NCBI RefSeq assembly: GCF_947499215.1
Contig: NZ_CANMNI010000004.1
Coordinates: forward strand, 1-64,000
From: an uncultured Pontibacter sp.
GTDB lineage: Bacteria; Bacteroidota; Bacteroidia; Cytophagales; Hymenobacteraceae
Direction: 5' to 3'
Length of the DNA: 64,000 nucleotides
The notes under the pieces were generated by a model. The model was not told the origin of the DNA. It did not search any database and worked only from the letters and a program-made list of their open reading frames with translations. Made by a program: the position numbers and the translations under genes. Numbering within the stretch: the stretch's first letter is position 1; every line of letters begins with the position of its first letter. Below, piece after piece: positions 41,150 to 49,361 of this stretch.

Positions 41150-42043
41150 ATGAATTCAACTATGTTTTCAAAAGGAGTCAGGTATATGCTGCTGTCTACG
41201 CTGTTCTTTTCGCTCATGAACGTGTGCGTGAAGCTGGTGCCGCATATACCGGCTATTGAGATTATTCTGTTTCGCTCGGTGGTGTCGCTGGTGATGAGTT
41301 TTGTGGTGCTGCGCATGAAGCGGGTAAGCGTATGGGGCAGCAATTATGGTCTCCTGATAGCCCGCGGAGCTGCCGGGGCCATGGCGCTCATGCTGTTTTT
41401 TACCACGCTGCAGAACATACCGCTGGCTACGGCAGCTACTTTGCAGTATTTGTCGCCCATCTTTACCACCATCATGGGCATTTTCATCGTGAAGGAGAAA
41501 GTGATGTCTTGGCAGTGGGTGTTCTTTGCCGTGTCGTTTGCGGGAATTCTGGTTATTGAGGGCTTTGACACTAGTGCCGACTCATTCTATGTATGGCTTG
41601 GTGTGATGAGTGCCGTGTTCTCGGGGCTGGCTTACAATTTTATCCGACGGCTCAACACACGTGAGCACCCGCTGGTGATCGTGTTCTACTTTCCGCTGGT
41701 GGCGCTCCCGATTTCAGGTGTCTACTCCATCTTCAACTGGGTGCAGCCCGAAGGTTGGGACTGGGGCATTCTGTTGCTGGTGGGTGTGCTCACGCAGTTG
41801 GGGCAGTACTACATGACCATGTCGTATCAGGCTGAGGAGATCTCTAAGGTGGCTAATCTGAACTTCATTGGTATTATTTATGCGCTATCGCTGGGCTTTA
41901 TATTGTTCGACGAGCATTTTGAGCTGGCAACTTATGTCGGTATGGGGCTCGTGCTGGTTGGGGTAGTCCTGAACGTGCGCTACAAAAACCGACTGTCGCA
42001 GCGCGAGATCGCTGCCCACGAAACGAAGCTGCCGAAGGTATAG
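41150..42043 (+). CDS. EamA/DMT family transporter
   Basis: 297 residues from the ATG at 41150 (an ATG four codons later is also possible). Ten predicted helices in two EamA repeats; typical segments are STLFFSLMNVCVKLV, PLATAATLQYLSPIFTTIMGIFIVKEKV and the second-half ISKVANLNFIGIIYALSLGFILFDEHFE. Family members export amino acids, nucleosides or other metabolites. Substrate unknown. A second, different EamA transporter lies at 45336. Confidence 0.9.
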   Translation: MNSTMFSKGVRYMLLSTLFFSLMNVCVKLVPHIPAIEIILFRSVVSLVMSFVVLRMKRVSVWGSNYGLLIARGAAGAMALMLFFTTLQNIPLATAATLQYLSPIFTTIMGIFIVKEKVMSWQWVFFAVSFAGILVIEGFDTSADSFYVWLGVMSAVFSGLAYNFIRRLNTREHPLVIVFYFPLVALPISGVYSIFNWVQPEGWDWGILLLVGVLTQLGQYYMTMSYQAEEISKVANLNFIGIIYALSLGFILFDEHFELATYVGMGLVLVGVVLNVRYKNRLSQREIAAHETKLPKV

Positions 42044-42192
42044 GAGAGTAGCTTCCGGAATAAGCGGTTTCCCTGAACGACAGCAAAGCATGCAAATCCT
42101 TTAAATTCTAAAAAAGCTAAACACGATGAGCGGGTTTTGTCGTTAGTTCTTAAATTGTGAAGCTTAACATTCAAAACAAGAGCCAACTATAC

Positions 42193-44778
42193 ATGCGCCC
42201 TGTCTTTTTGCTTTTCCTGCTATACCTGTTGCCGGCCATCTCCTTGGCGGGTATACTGCGTGGGCGCATTATCGACGAGAATAATCAAGGGCTGCCTTTT
42301 GCCAGTATCTACATCAAAGAAACCGCCAGCGGCACCGCCTCCAACGACCAAGGCAACTACCAGCTGCAGCTGCCGGCGGGCACCTATACCTTGGAGTTTA
42401 AGTATGTCGGGTATAGAGCCCGCATCGAAACCGTGACGATCGGTGACGGAGCGCAGGAACTCAATGTGCAACTGATGCCGGAAGTGCTCAACCTGAAAGA
42501 GGTGGTGGTGAAGGCTGCTGACGAGGACCCTGCCTACGGCATCATGCGCAACGCCATCCGGCTGCGCAAGTACCACCGCGACGAGGTGAATGCGTGGAGT
42601 GCCCGTGTGTACATGAAAGGCGTGGCCCGCATGGACAAAGTGCCCGGCAAGGTGCTGGGGGTGCGGGTAGTAGATGTGGACACGGGTATTGTATACCTGT
42701 CGGAGTCGGTGTCGGAACTGCATTTTAAGAAACCAAACAAGGTGAACGAGCGGATTATCTCCTCTAAAGTGAGCGGCAAGAAACAGGCCTTCAGCTTCAA
42801 TCAGGCGTCGGAGATGAACATCAGCTTTTACGACAATCTGCTCAAAGTGCAGGGCCTTAGCGAACGGGGCTTTGTGTCGCCGCTGGCCAACAATGCACTC
42901 TTCTTTTACCGCTTCGAATACCTCGGCACTTTTGAGGAGAATGGGCGCACGATCAACAAAATAAAAGTCATACCGAGGCGCAAAAACGACCCGGTGTTTC
43001 AGGGGAACATCTACATCGTGGACGGCACGTGGCGGATACACAGCACCGACCTCACCCTCACCAAAAACGCAGGGATAGATTTCGTCGATTTTATCCGGGT
43101 GCGGCAGGTATACGCGCCGGTGCAGGACCATGTATGGATGCCGGTGTCGCAGCGCTTTACCTTTGAGGCGTCAGGACTGGGCTTTAAGGGCGGTGGCTAT
43201 GCTACGGGCGTGTACTCTCGGTATAAGGTGCAGCCTGCCTACAGCCGTCCGCCAGCGGTAGTAGAATCGGAGCCGGAAGTGGTGGTGGATGCCATGGTAG
43301 TGGAGGTAAAACCCGCTAAAAGGCAGCGGGCCCGGGTGATCAAGCCTAAGGAAGTTACGCCTGAGGAGCAACCCGCCATACACGACGAGAAGCTTTTCAG
43401 CCGCGAGGTACTGGTAGTGGAGAAGGAAGCCAATACCCGCGATTCTGCCTACTGGGCCGAGATAAGGCCGGTGCCGCTCACCGAGGAAGAGCAAATCGAC
43501 TATCAGCGCAAAGACAGTCTGGAGGTCATCCGCGAGTCGCGGGTGTACAAAGACTCCGTGGACCGCATTCGCAACAAACCGACCTTTGGCAGTTTCTTTA
43601 TGCGCGGCTATACCTACAGCAACACCTACGAGCGGCGCTATTTCCGGATAGACCCACTGTTGAGCCTGACAGGCGGACCGAGCGTAGTGCAGTACAATAC
43701 CGTGGAGGGTACCGTGCTGAACGTGGGCATGGAGTATCGGCAGAGCTTTGAGGACCGTCGTCAGTATGAGATAGAGCCGACCATCCGCTACGGACTTGCC
43801 AACGAGAAACTCAACGCCAAGCTGCGGCTCAGCTATACCTACGACCCGATCAAACGGAGCACGGCTTCGGTGGAGGGTGGCCGATTCGTAGACCAGATCA
43901 ATTCCACGAACCCCATCTCGCCTTTTGTTAACTCGGTCTATACCCTGCTGCTGCAGCGCAACTACATGAAGCTCTACCAGCGCGATTACGCAAGGGTAAA
44001 CTACCGCTCTGAGATTCTGAATGGCGTCACGATAATCACGTCACTGGACTACTCTCATCGCATGCCTTTGGAGAATTCCACCGATTATGCTTTCCGGGAG
44101 AGCAGCAGCTCGGGCTTTACCTCTAATGTGCCTGAAAACGCCGAACTGGCTGACGCTTCCTTCGAGCCCCATCAGGTCTTGACGGCAGCCTTTACCGTGG
44201 CTTTCCGGCCGGGCATGAACTACATCTCCCGACCCGACCGCAAGATCAACATTGGCTCGCGCTGGCCTACTTTCTCGCTGGGCTACCGGGGGGGTATCAA
44301 GGCATTGGGTGGCGATGTGAAATACACGACCATGGCCCTGCGCATCACCGACGACTTTAGCTTGGGCTTGTTAGGTAGCAGTGTGTATAGCTTTACGGCG
44401 GGCACTTTCTGGGGCAAAGAGAATATGCGCCTGATGGACTACCGCAACTTCAACGGCAACCGCACCATTTTCGCGGGGGTGTATACCGGCTTCCAGTTGC
44501 TCGATTATTACCGCTACAGCACCAACAACCGCTACCTCGAAGGGCACTACGAGCATCACTTCAATGGTTTTCTGTTCAACAAAATACCCTTGTTCCGCCG
44601 CTTGAAGTGGCAGGAGGTGGTGAGCCTGCACTACCTCAACACAAAGGAGTCGGATAACTATCTGGAGCTGGGTTTAGGTATAGAGCATATCTTCAAAGTG
44701 CTGCGCGTCGATTTCTTTACTTCCTTCCAAGAGCGGCAGAAAGTACATACAGGCCTGCGGGTGGGTTTAGGCTTCTAA
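42193..44778 (+). CDS. DUF5686 outer-membrane protein with carboxypeptidase-like regulatory domain
   Basis: 861 residues from the ATG at 42193, which gives a normal signal peptide (MRPVFLLFLLYLLPAISLAG); a GTG 12 codons upstream is possible. An N-terminal CarboxypepD_reg-like beta domain (RGRIIDENNQGLPFASIYIKE...VEPEVLNLKEVVVKA region, 25-120) is followed by DUF5686 (about 125-400) and a long beta-barrel-like half that ends in an aromatic residue (LRVGLGF), typical of outer-membrane proteins. TonB-box and plug domains are not seen. Function unknown; proposed as envelope assembly or porin-like in related species. Confidence 0.88.
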   Translation: MRPVFLLFLLYLLPAISLAGILRGRIIDENNQGLPFASIYIKETASGTASNDQGNYQLQLPAGTYTLEFKYVGYRARIETVTIGDGAQELNVQLMPEVLNLKEVVVKAADEDPAYGIMRNAIRLRKYHRDEVNAWSARVYMKGVARMDKVPGKVLGVRVVDVDTGIVYLSESVSELHFKKPNKVNERIISSKVSGKKQAFSFNQASEMNISFYDNLLKVQGLSERGFVSPLANNALFFYRFEYLGTFEENGRTINKIKVIPRRKNDPVFQGNIYIVDGTWRIHSTDLTLTKNAGIDFVDFIRVRQVYAPVQDHVWMPVSQRFTFEASGLGFKGGGYATGVYSRYKVQPAYSRPPAVVESEPEVVVDAMVVEVKPAKRQRARVIKPKEVTPEEQPAIHDEKLFSREVLVVEKEANTRDSAYWAEIRPVPLTEEEQIDYQRKDSLEVIRESRVYKDSVDRIRNKPTFGSFFMRGYTYSNTYERRYFRIDPLLSLTGGPSVVQYNTVEGTVLNVGMEYRQSFEDRRQYEIEPTIRYGLANEKLNAKLRLSYTYDPIKRSTASVEGGRFVDQINSTNPISPFVNSVYTLLLQRNYMKLYQRDYARVNYRSEILNGVTIITSLDYSHRMPLENSTDYAFRESSSSGFTSNVPENAELADASFEPHQVLTAAFTVAFRPGMNYISRPDRKINIGSRWPTFSLGYRGGIKALGGDVKYTTMALRITDDFSLGLLGSSVYSFTAGTFWGKENMRLMDYRNFNGNRTIFAGVYTGFQLLDYYRYSTNNRYLEGHYEHHFNGFLFNKIPLFRRLKWQEVVSLHYLNTKESDNYLELGLGIEHIFKVLRVDFFTSFQERQKVHTGLRVGLGF

Positions 44779-44894
44779 GCAAGCGAGGCATTCTGCAGAA
44801 TAGTGCTTGCAAGGCTCCAGAACAGCTGTTTTACAACCTAATAGCAAGTATGGACGTTAGAAATGAGAGATGACTTAATCATTTTGAAACGACC

Positions 44895-45260
44895 ATGAAA
44901 AACCTGAAAGATATACTTAAAACCGGATTTGCAGCTGCCCTTGTTGCTACAATAACGGTAAGTTGCGGCGATAGGCCGGCTTCGAACCCAACTGACGACA
45001 CAAGCACCTCCGAGGCCATAACGGAACGGAGTAAGTCCACCCAAAACCTGAATGAGCCACGTCCCGCTCCGATAGGCCGTACAGCCGAGACTGGAGAGCA
45101 GGCCGACCGCTTCGGCGATTTGCCAGCTAACGTGGACTCGGCTGCCCGTACCAAAGTGGAGCTTGACAAGCAAAGGCAACTGGAAGAAAACCCTGATCAG
45201 CGCCCTAGACCACGTACGCCGACAGGACGCCGCGTAGAAGGTGGACGAGTGGATCAATAA
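44895..45260 (+). CDS. Small putative lipoprotein, unknown
   Basis: 121 residues. An N-terminal export signal with lipobox-like ITVSC (Cys24), then a disordered polar chain rich in Pro, Arg, Glu and Thr (RPRPRTPTGRRVEGGRVDQ at the end). No domain. Convergent with the EamA gene at 45336; shares a terminator with it. Confidence 0.72.
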   Translation: MKNLKDILKTGFAAALVATITVSCGDRPASNPTDDTSTSEAITERSKSTQNLNEPRPAPIGRTAETGEQADRFGDLPANVDSAARTKVELDKQRQLEENPDQRPRPRTPTGRRVEGGRVDQ

Positions 45261-45280
45261 GAACTACTGCAAAGCAAAAA

Positions 45281-45320
45281 GAGGCCATACCTGTACAATT
45301 AGCAGGTATGGCCTCTCTGT
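45281..45320. terminator. Bidirectional terminator with near-motif stem
   Basis: GAGGCCATACCTG (45281-45293) pairs perfectly with CAGGTATGGCCTC (45303-45315); T-rich flank on the right, A-rich on the left. The stem contains CAGGTATGG, one base from the dispersed AGGTATA motif. Confidence 0.87.
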
Positions 45321-45335
45321 TTTTATCGCTAGCTG

Positions 45336-46286
45336 CTACTTCACCACCGCCGTAGTGCCAACCGGAGGAATCACCATGCCGGCGCCAGTTCTCTTACGGC
45401 CTTTCAGGTTGATGTTGTAGATGATCACCGAGATGAAGATCAATATATAAGCCGCCACCTTAACCGCCGTAGTCTCTTCGTTGAAGTACAAAAAAGCCAC
45501 CACAAAGTTGAGAATCGGGTTGATATACATCAGAATGCCGATGGTGCCTGAGGTGAGTTCTTTAAGGGCGTACAGATTTAGAAACAACGGCAACACCGTA
45601 AACAGGGCGCTCAGTATACCGGTCATCAAAAAGAAATGCCCATCGAGTGCTACTTCCGAGCTACCCTTGAACTGTTCATAGAATGGTGCGATGAATACAA
45701 AAGAGAGCAATAGCTGCAGCGTGAGCAACACGATCTTGTCGTATACCTTGAGGATGCGCTGTGTGATGAGGTAAAAGGCATAACTCAGCGCGATGAGCAG
45801 ACTGAAAAGCAGACTCGTCAGTTCACCCGTCCCGATCAGCACGCAGCTCAAAGCACTCAGTCCAATGGCCACCCACTGGTTCGTTCGCAACTCTTCTTTG
45901 AGCAGCACAAAACCCAGCACCGCCGTCAGGATAGGGCAGAGGAGGTACGAGAAAGAACCCGTCTGGATGTTGATGTGGTTGATGACGTAGATAAACGTCA
46001 GCCAATTGATGGTCAACAGCGAGCCGCCCAGAAAGGTATAGAGAAAAAACTTGCGTGCCTCCCTTGGTTTGGAGGCCTTTACTTGGGCAATAGTCTGCAT
46101 CATGTTTTTGCGGCGGAACAGCAGTAAAATGAGTAGCAGCAAAGCAACTGACAGGGCCACCCGGAAGAACAGGATCTGTCCGCTTGGGTAGTCGGCCAGC
46201 GCCTTGAGCGGGAAAGGTATAAAGCCCCAGATAACGAAGGCCGCTATACCTGCCGCATAGTATGGTTTGGTTTTCGTTGTTTCCAT
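45336..46286 (-). CDS. rarD: EamA family transporter, RarD-like
   Basis: 316 residues with ten helices. Resembles RarD proteins: AAGIAAFVIWGFIPFPLKALAD at the start, INWLTFIYVINHINIQTGSFSYLLCPILTAVLGF and NLYALKELTSGTIGILMYINPILNFVVAFLYFNE. RarD is an EamA member of unclear substrate. Single gene with its own minus-strand promoter. Confidence 0.88.
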   Translation of the reverse strand: METTKTKPYYAAGIAAFVIWGFIPFPLKALADYPSGQILFFRVALSVALLLLILLLFRRKNMMQTIAQVKASKPREARKFFLYTFLGGSLLTINWLTFIYVINHINIQTGSFSYLLCPILTAVLGFVLLKEELRTNQWVAIGLSALSCVLIGTGELTSLLFSLLIALSYAFYLITQRILKVYDKIVLLTLQLLLSFVFIAPFYEQFKGSSEVALDGHFFLMTGILSALFTVLPLFLNLYALKELTSGTIGILMYINPILNFVVAFLYFNEETTAVKVAAYILIFISVIIYNINLKGRKRTGAGMVIPPVGTTAVVK

Positions 46287-46303
46287 TTCAAAATAAAAGA
46301 GCG

Positions 46304-46311
46304 CAAAGGTA
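46304..46311 (-). promoter_or_regulatory. -7 box of rarD
   Basis: TACCTTTG on the minus strand, a perfect TAnnTTTG, 17 bases from the ATG at 46286. The -33 position reads CTTTTT. Confidence 0.65.
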
Positions 46312-46511
46312 TCGTTTTGATTTTGAAAAAGCCCCTATATAGTTTTTGATTGTTGAGGCTGGCAACTACTATACAGGTGAAATTAGCAAGACGCGAAGTG
46401 GGCAGCTTTTACATGCCTAGAACAGCAGTAGCTTGACTAGCACGAAGAGAGAATTTCCATGAGGGGAAGTGTAATTATAGCTTTCCCTACAGCTGCATTA
46501 ACCTGAAACAC

Positions 46512-46519
46512 TATCTTTG
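46512..46519 (+). promoter_or_regulatory. -7 box of murF-alr
   Basis: TATCTTTG, a perfect TAnnTTTG, 21 bases before the ATG at 46541. No TTTG at the -33 position. Confidence 0.62.
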
Positions 46520-46540
46520 AGCTCTTAAACTGATTTGTTT

Positions 46541-48991
46541 ATGCTCTCTTTCCACCAGCTTCAAGATATCACAGGCGGTACTTTAGCGCAACTGACGCAG
46601 GATAGCGCTGTCATGCACATGCTCACCGACAGCCGAAAGCTCTCGCAGCCAGCAGGCACGCTGTTCTTTGCCATTCGGGGGAAGTATAATGACGGACACC
46701 TATACCTGACTCAGTTGTATGAACTGGGCGTGCGGCAGTTTGTGGTGGAAGAGGCAGCAGGCCTGACGGCTTTATACCCAGAAGCCAACATCCTACAGGT
46801 GCGCAGCAGTTTAGATGCCTTGCAGGCGGTAGCGGCTTGGCACCGGACTCAGTTCCATATACCTGTACTGGGCATCACCGGCAGCAACGGCAAGACCATT
46901 GTAAAAGAGTGGTTGGCGCAATTACTAAGCCCGGAGGAGCTGGTGGTAAAGAGCCCGCGCAGTTACAACTCTCAGATCGGCGTGCCGCTCTCGGTTTGGC
47001 AACTCGACGCAAATCATACCTTTGGCATATTCGAAGCAGGTATATCGCAGCCCAGCGAGATGCAGAAACTGCAGCAGGTCATACAGCCTACACTCGGTCT
47101 GTTCACCAACATCGGTAGCGCCCATGACGAAGGCTTTGCTGACCGCCGACAGAAGGTGGCTGAAAAACTGCAGCTGTTCAGTCAGGTAGAGCTGCTCTTC
47201 TATTGCCGGGATCGCGAACTGGTGCACGAAGCGGTGCAGGCGAAAGGGATACCTGCTTTCACGTGGTCTCGCAAAGAGGCGGCTGACGTACACATTACTT
47301 CAAGCACTATCTCTGGTCATAAAACCATTGTGAGCTATGCCTTTCGAGGTGAACAGCATAGCTTGGCCATCCCTTTCACAGACGAGGCTTCGTTGGAGAA
47401 TGCCCTGCACTGCTTAGCGGTGCTGTTGCAGCGCGGCATCGGCCTGTCAGACATACAGGACCGCATGGACCGGCTACAGCCCGTGGCCATGCGCCTTGAA
47501 ATGAAAGAAGCCATCAACGGTTGCTACCTCATCGACGATACCTACAACAACGACCTCGCTGGTCTTTCCATCGCCCTCGACCTACTGGCTAGTCAGCCGA
47601 GGCGCGGTAGGCGCACCCTGATTCTGTCTGACCTGCTGGAGTCGGGCATGCCTGAAGAAAAACTCTACAGCGAAGTAGCCGCCCTGACCAAAGCGCATCA
47701 AGTAGAGCGGCTGATTGGGATCGGACCCACCATACAGGCACATGGAGCCAAGTTTGGCGGCGACGCGGACTTTTATGCCAGCACAGCGGCGTTTCTGCAG
47801 CAGTTCAGTTCTGAGCAGTTCCGCAATGAACTCGTACTGGTAAAAGGCGCTCGCGTGTTTGGTTTCGAAAAGATCGTGCACGCTTTTCAGCAGAAAGTGC
47901 ACGGCACGGTGCTGGAGGTGAATCTGGATGCGCTGGTGCATAATCTGAACTACTATCGCTCCAAGCTGGCCTCGGGCACCAAGCTGATGGTGATGGTGAA
48001 AGCCTTTGCCTACGGCAGTGGCAGTTCCGAAGTAGCCAACCTGCTGCAGTTCCACCGGGTAGATTACCTAGCGGTGGCCTACGTGGACGAAGGGGTAAGT
48101 CTGCGCGAACATGGCATTACGCTGCCCATTATGGTCATGAACCCATCGCCGGACAGCCTAGCCAAACTGCACCAGTATAGCCTAGAGCCCGAGATCTACT
48201 CCTTGGAACTGCTCCGCGAGTTTCTGGCCACTGCCCAGCCTGACAGCAGCTATAAGGTACACCTGAAACTCGATACTGGTATGCACCGCTTGGGCTTCAC
48301 AGGAGAAGATTTCGACGAGCTATTCGCATTGTTAAAAGAGCATCCGCAGGTGCGGGTGGTGAGTGCATTTAGCCATTTGGCCGGAGCCGACGAAGCCCTG
48401 CACGATGACTTTTCGCGGATGCAGCTGCAAAACTTTACGACATTGGCTGCGGAGGTGGAAGAGCGCCTCGGCTACACCGTGCTCAAGCATATTCTCAATT
48501 CGGCAGGCATTGTGCGCTTCCCGGAGCATCAGCTGGAAATGGTACGCTTAGGTATAGGCCTGTACGGTATAGAAGCTACTGGCTCGGAGCAAGAAGCCCT
48601 GCAGCCGGTCAGTACGCTCAAAACCACTATCTCCCAGATCAAGCACATTCGGCAAGGCGAAACCGTGGGCTACAGCCGCAGAGGTATAGCCGACACCGAC
48701 AAGACCATCGCCACCATTGCCATCGGTTACGCCGACGGCTATGACCGTCGCTTCAGTAACGGAGCCGGAGAGGTACTCCTTCATGGCAAAAGAGCCCCTA
48801 TCATCGGTAATGTGTGCATGGACATGTGCATGGTCGACGTGACCGGAATACCTGCCAAAGTAGGCGATGAAGTCACCGTATTCGGTCCGCAGCTCACGCT
48901 GGTTGAGTTGGCCCAGCGCATTGGCACCATCCCTTACGAACTGCTCACCAACGTAAGCACCCGCGTCAAGCGCATTTTCTTCTCCGAGTAA
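46541..48991 (+). CDS. murF-alr: Bifunctional MurF/alanine racemase
   Basis: 816 residues from the ATG at 46541 (a TTG two codons upstream was not chosen). The N-terminal half (about 1-450) is UDP-MurNAc-tripeptide:D-Ala-D-Ala ligase with the ATP loop GITGSNGKTIVKEWLAQLL and the Mur central pattern NIGSAHDEGFADRRQKVAEKL. The C-terminal half (about 455-816) is a PLP alanine racemase: VNLDALVHNLNYYRSKL, the PLP lysine in MVMVKAFAYGSGSSEVA, the strand with FTGEDFDEL, GYSRRG, GYADGYDRRF and CMDMCMVDVTG. The fusion joins two steps of peptidoglycan precursor synthesis and is a known arrangement in Bacteroidetes. Single gene with its own promoter. Confidence 0.96.
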   Translation: MLSFHQLQDITGGTLAQLTQDSAVMHMLTDSRKLSQPAGTLFFAIRGKYNDGHLYLTQLYELGVRQFVVEEAAGLTALYPEANILQVRSSLDALQAVAAWHRTQFHIPVLGITGSNGKTIVKEWLAQLLSPEELVVKSPRSYNSQIGVPLSVWQLDANHTFGIFEAGISQPSEMQKLQQVIQPTLGLFTNIGSAHDEGFADRRQKVAEKLQLFSQVELLFYCRDRELVHEAVQAKGIPAFTWSRKEAADVHITSSTISGHKTIVSYAFRGEQHSLAIPFTDEASLENALHCLAVLLQRGIGLSDIQDRMDRLQPVAMRLEMKEAINGCYLIDDTYNNDLAGLSIALDLLASQPRRGRRTLILSDLLESGMPEEKLYSEVAALTKAHQVERLIGIGPTIQAHGAKFGGDADFYASTAAFLQQFSSEQFRNELVLVKGARVFGFEKIVHAFQQKVHGTVLEVNLDALVHNLNYYRSKLASGTKLMVMVKAFAYGSGSSEVANLLQFHRVDYLAVAYVDEGVSLREHGITLPIMVMNPSPDSLAKLHQYSLEPEIYSLELLREFLATAQPDSSYKVHLKLDTGMHRLGFTGEDFDELFALLKEHPQVRVVSAFSHLAGADEALHDDFSRMQLQNFTTLAAEVEERLGYTVLKHILNSAGIVRFPEHQLEMVRLGIGLYGIEATGSEQEALQPVSTLKTTISQIKHIRQGETVGYSRRGIADTDKTIATIAIGYADGYDRRFSNGAGEVLLHGKRAPIIGNVCMDMCMVDVTGIPAKVGDEVTVFGPQLTLVELAQRIGTIPYELLTNVSTRVKRIFFSE

Positions 48992-49031
48992 TCTTCAAAT
49001 CACCTCATCTCCAAATCATAAGTTCTATTCT

Positions 49032-49062
49032 TTTGCAATACCGGGGAACAGCTTGTATCTTG
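49032..49062 (+). promoter_or_regulatory. Promoter of feoAB
   Basis: TTTG at 49032-49035, a 20-base spacer, then TATCTTG at 49056-49062 (one T short of TAnnTTTG). It predicts transcription from about 49069 and rules out the TTG at 49033 as a start. No Fur box could be assigned by eye. Confidence 0.6.
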
Positions 49063-49101
49063 CAGTTGTTTATAAACAGTCTAAATAAAAGAAGAGAAAT
49101 C

Positions 49102-49350
49102 GTGCGTAACAGGATAGAAGATACACAGGCCCAGAAGAGTGTGCGCGATCTGAAGATCGGGGAGAGCGGAGAGATATGCTGTTTGAAAGACCCTGAGATG
49201 GCGCTCAAGCTGCTTGAGATGGGTTGCATACCTGGTACCCCCGTGAAGCTGAACAGCAAAGCCCCCTTTGGAGACCCTGTTACCATCATCGTAAATGATT
49301 ACACACTCTCTTTGCGTTTAGACGAGGCTGAAACAATTCTGCTGAAGTAG
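49102..49350 (+). CDS. feoA: FeoA-like SH3 domain protein
   Basis: 82 residues from a GTG at 49102 preceded by AAAGAAGAGAAATC. There is no ATG, and longer starts fall inside or next to the promoter. The FeoA SH3-like domain runs SVRDLKIGESGEI...LLEMGCIPGTPVKLNSKAPFGDPV...LSLRLDEAETI. FeoA is a small cytoplasmic partner of FeoB in ferrous iron uptake. It ends 11 bases before feoB. Confidence 0.88.
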   Translation: MRNRIEDTQAQKSVRDLKIGESGEICCLKDPEMALKLLEMGCIPGTPVKLNSKAPFGDPVTIIVNDYTLSLRLDEAETILLK

Positions 49351-49361
49351 ATAATTACCAC

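Larger units (their letters stand above)
46287..46540. promoter_or_regulatory. Divergent promoter region of rarD and murF-alr
   Basis: 254 bases with two -7 boxes: TACCTTTG on the minus strand (plus-strand CAAAGGTA at 46304-46311) for rarD, and TATCTTTG at 46512-46519 for murF-alr. The middle holds nothing recognisable. Confidence 0.6.
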
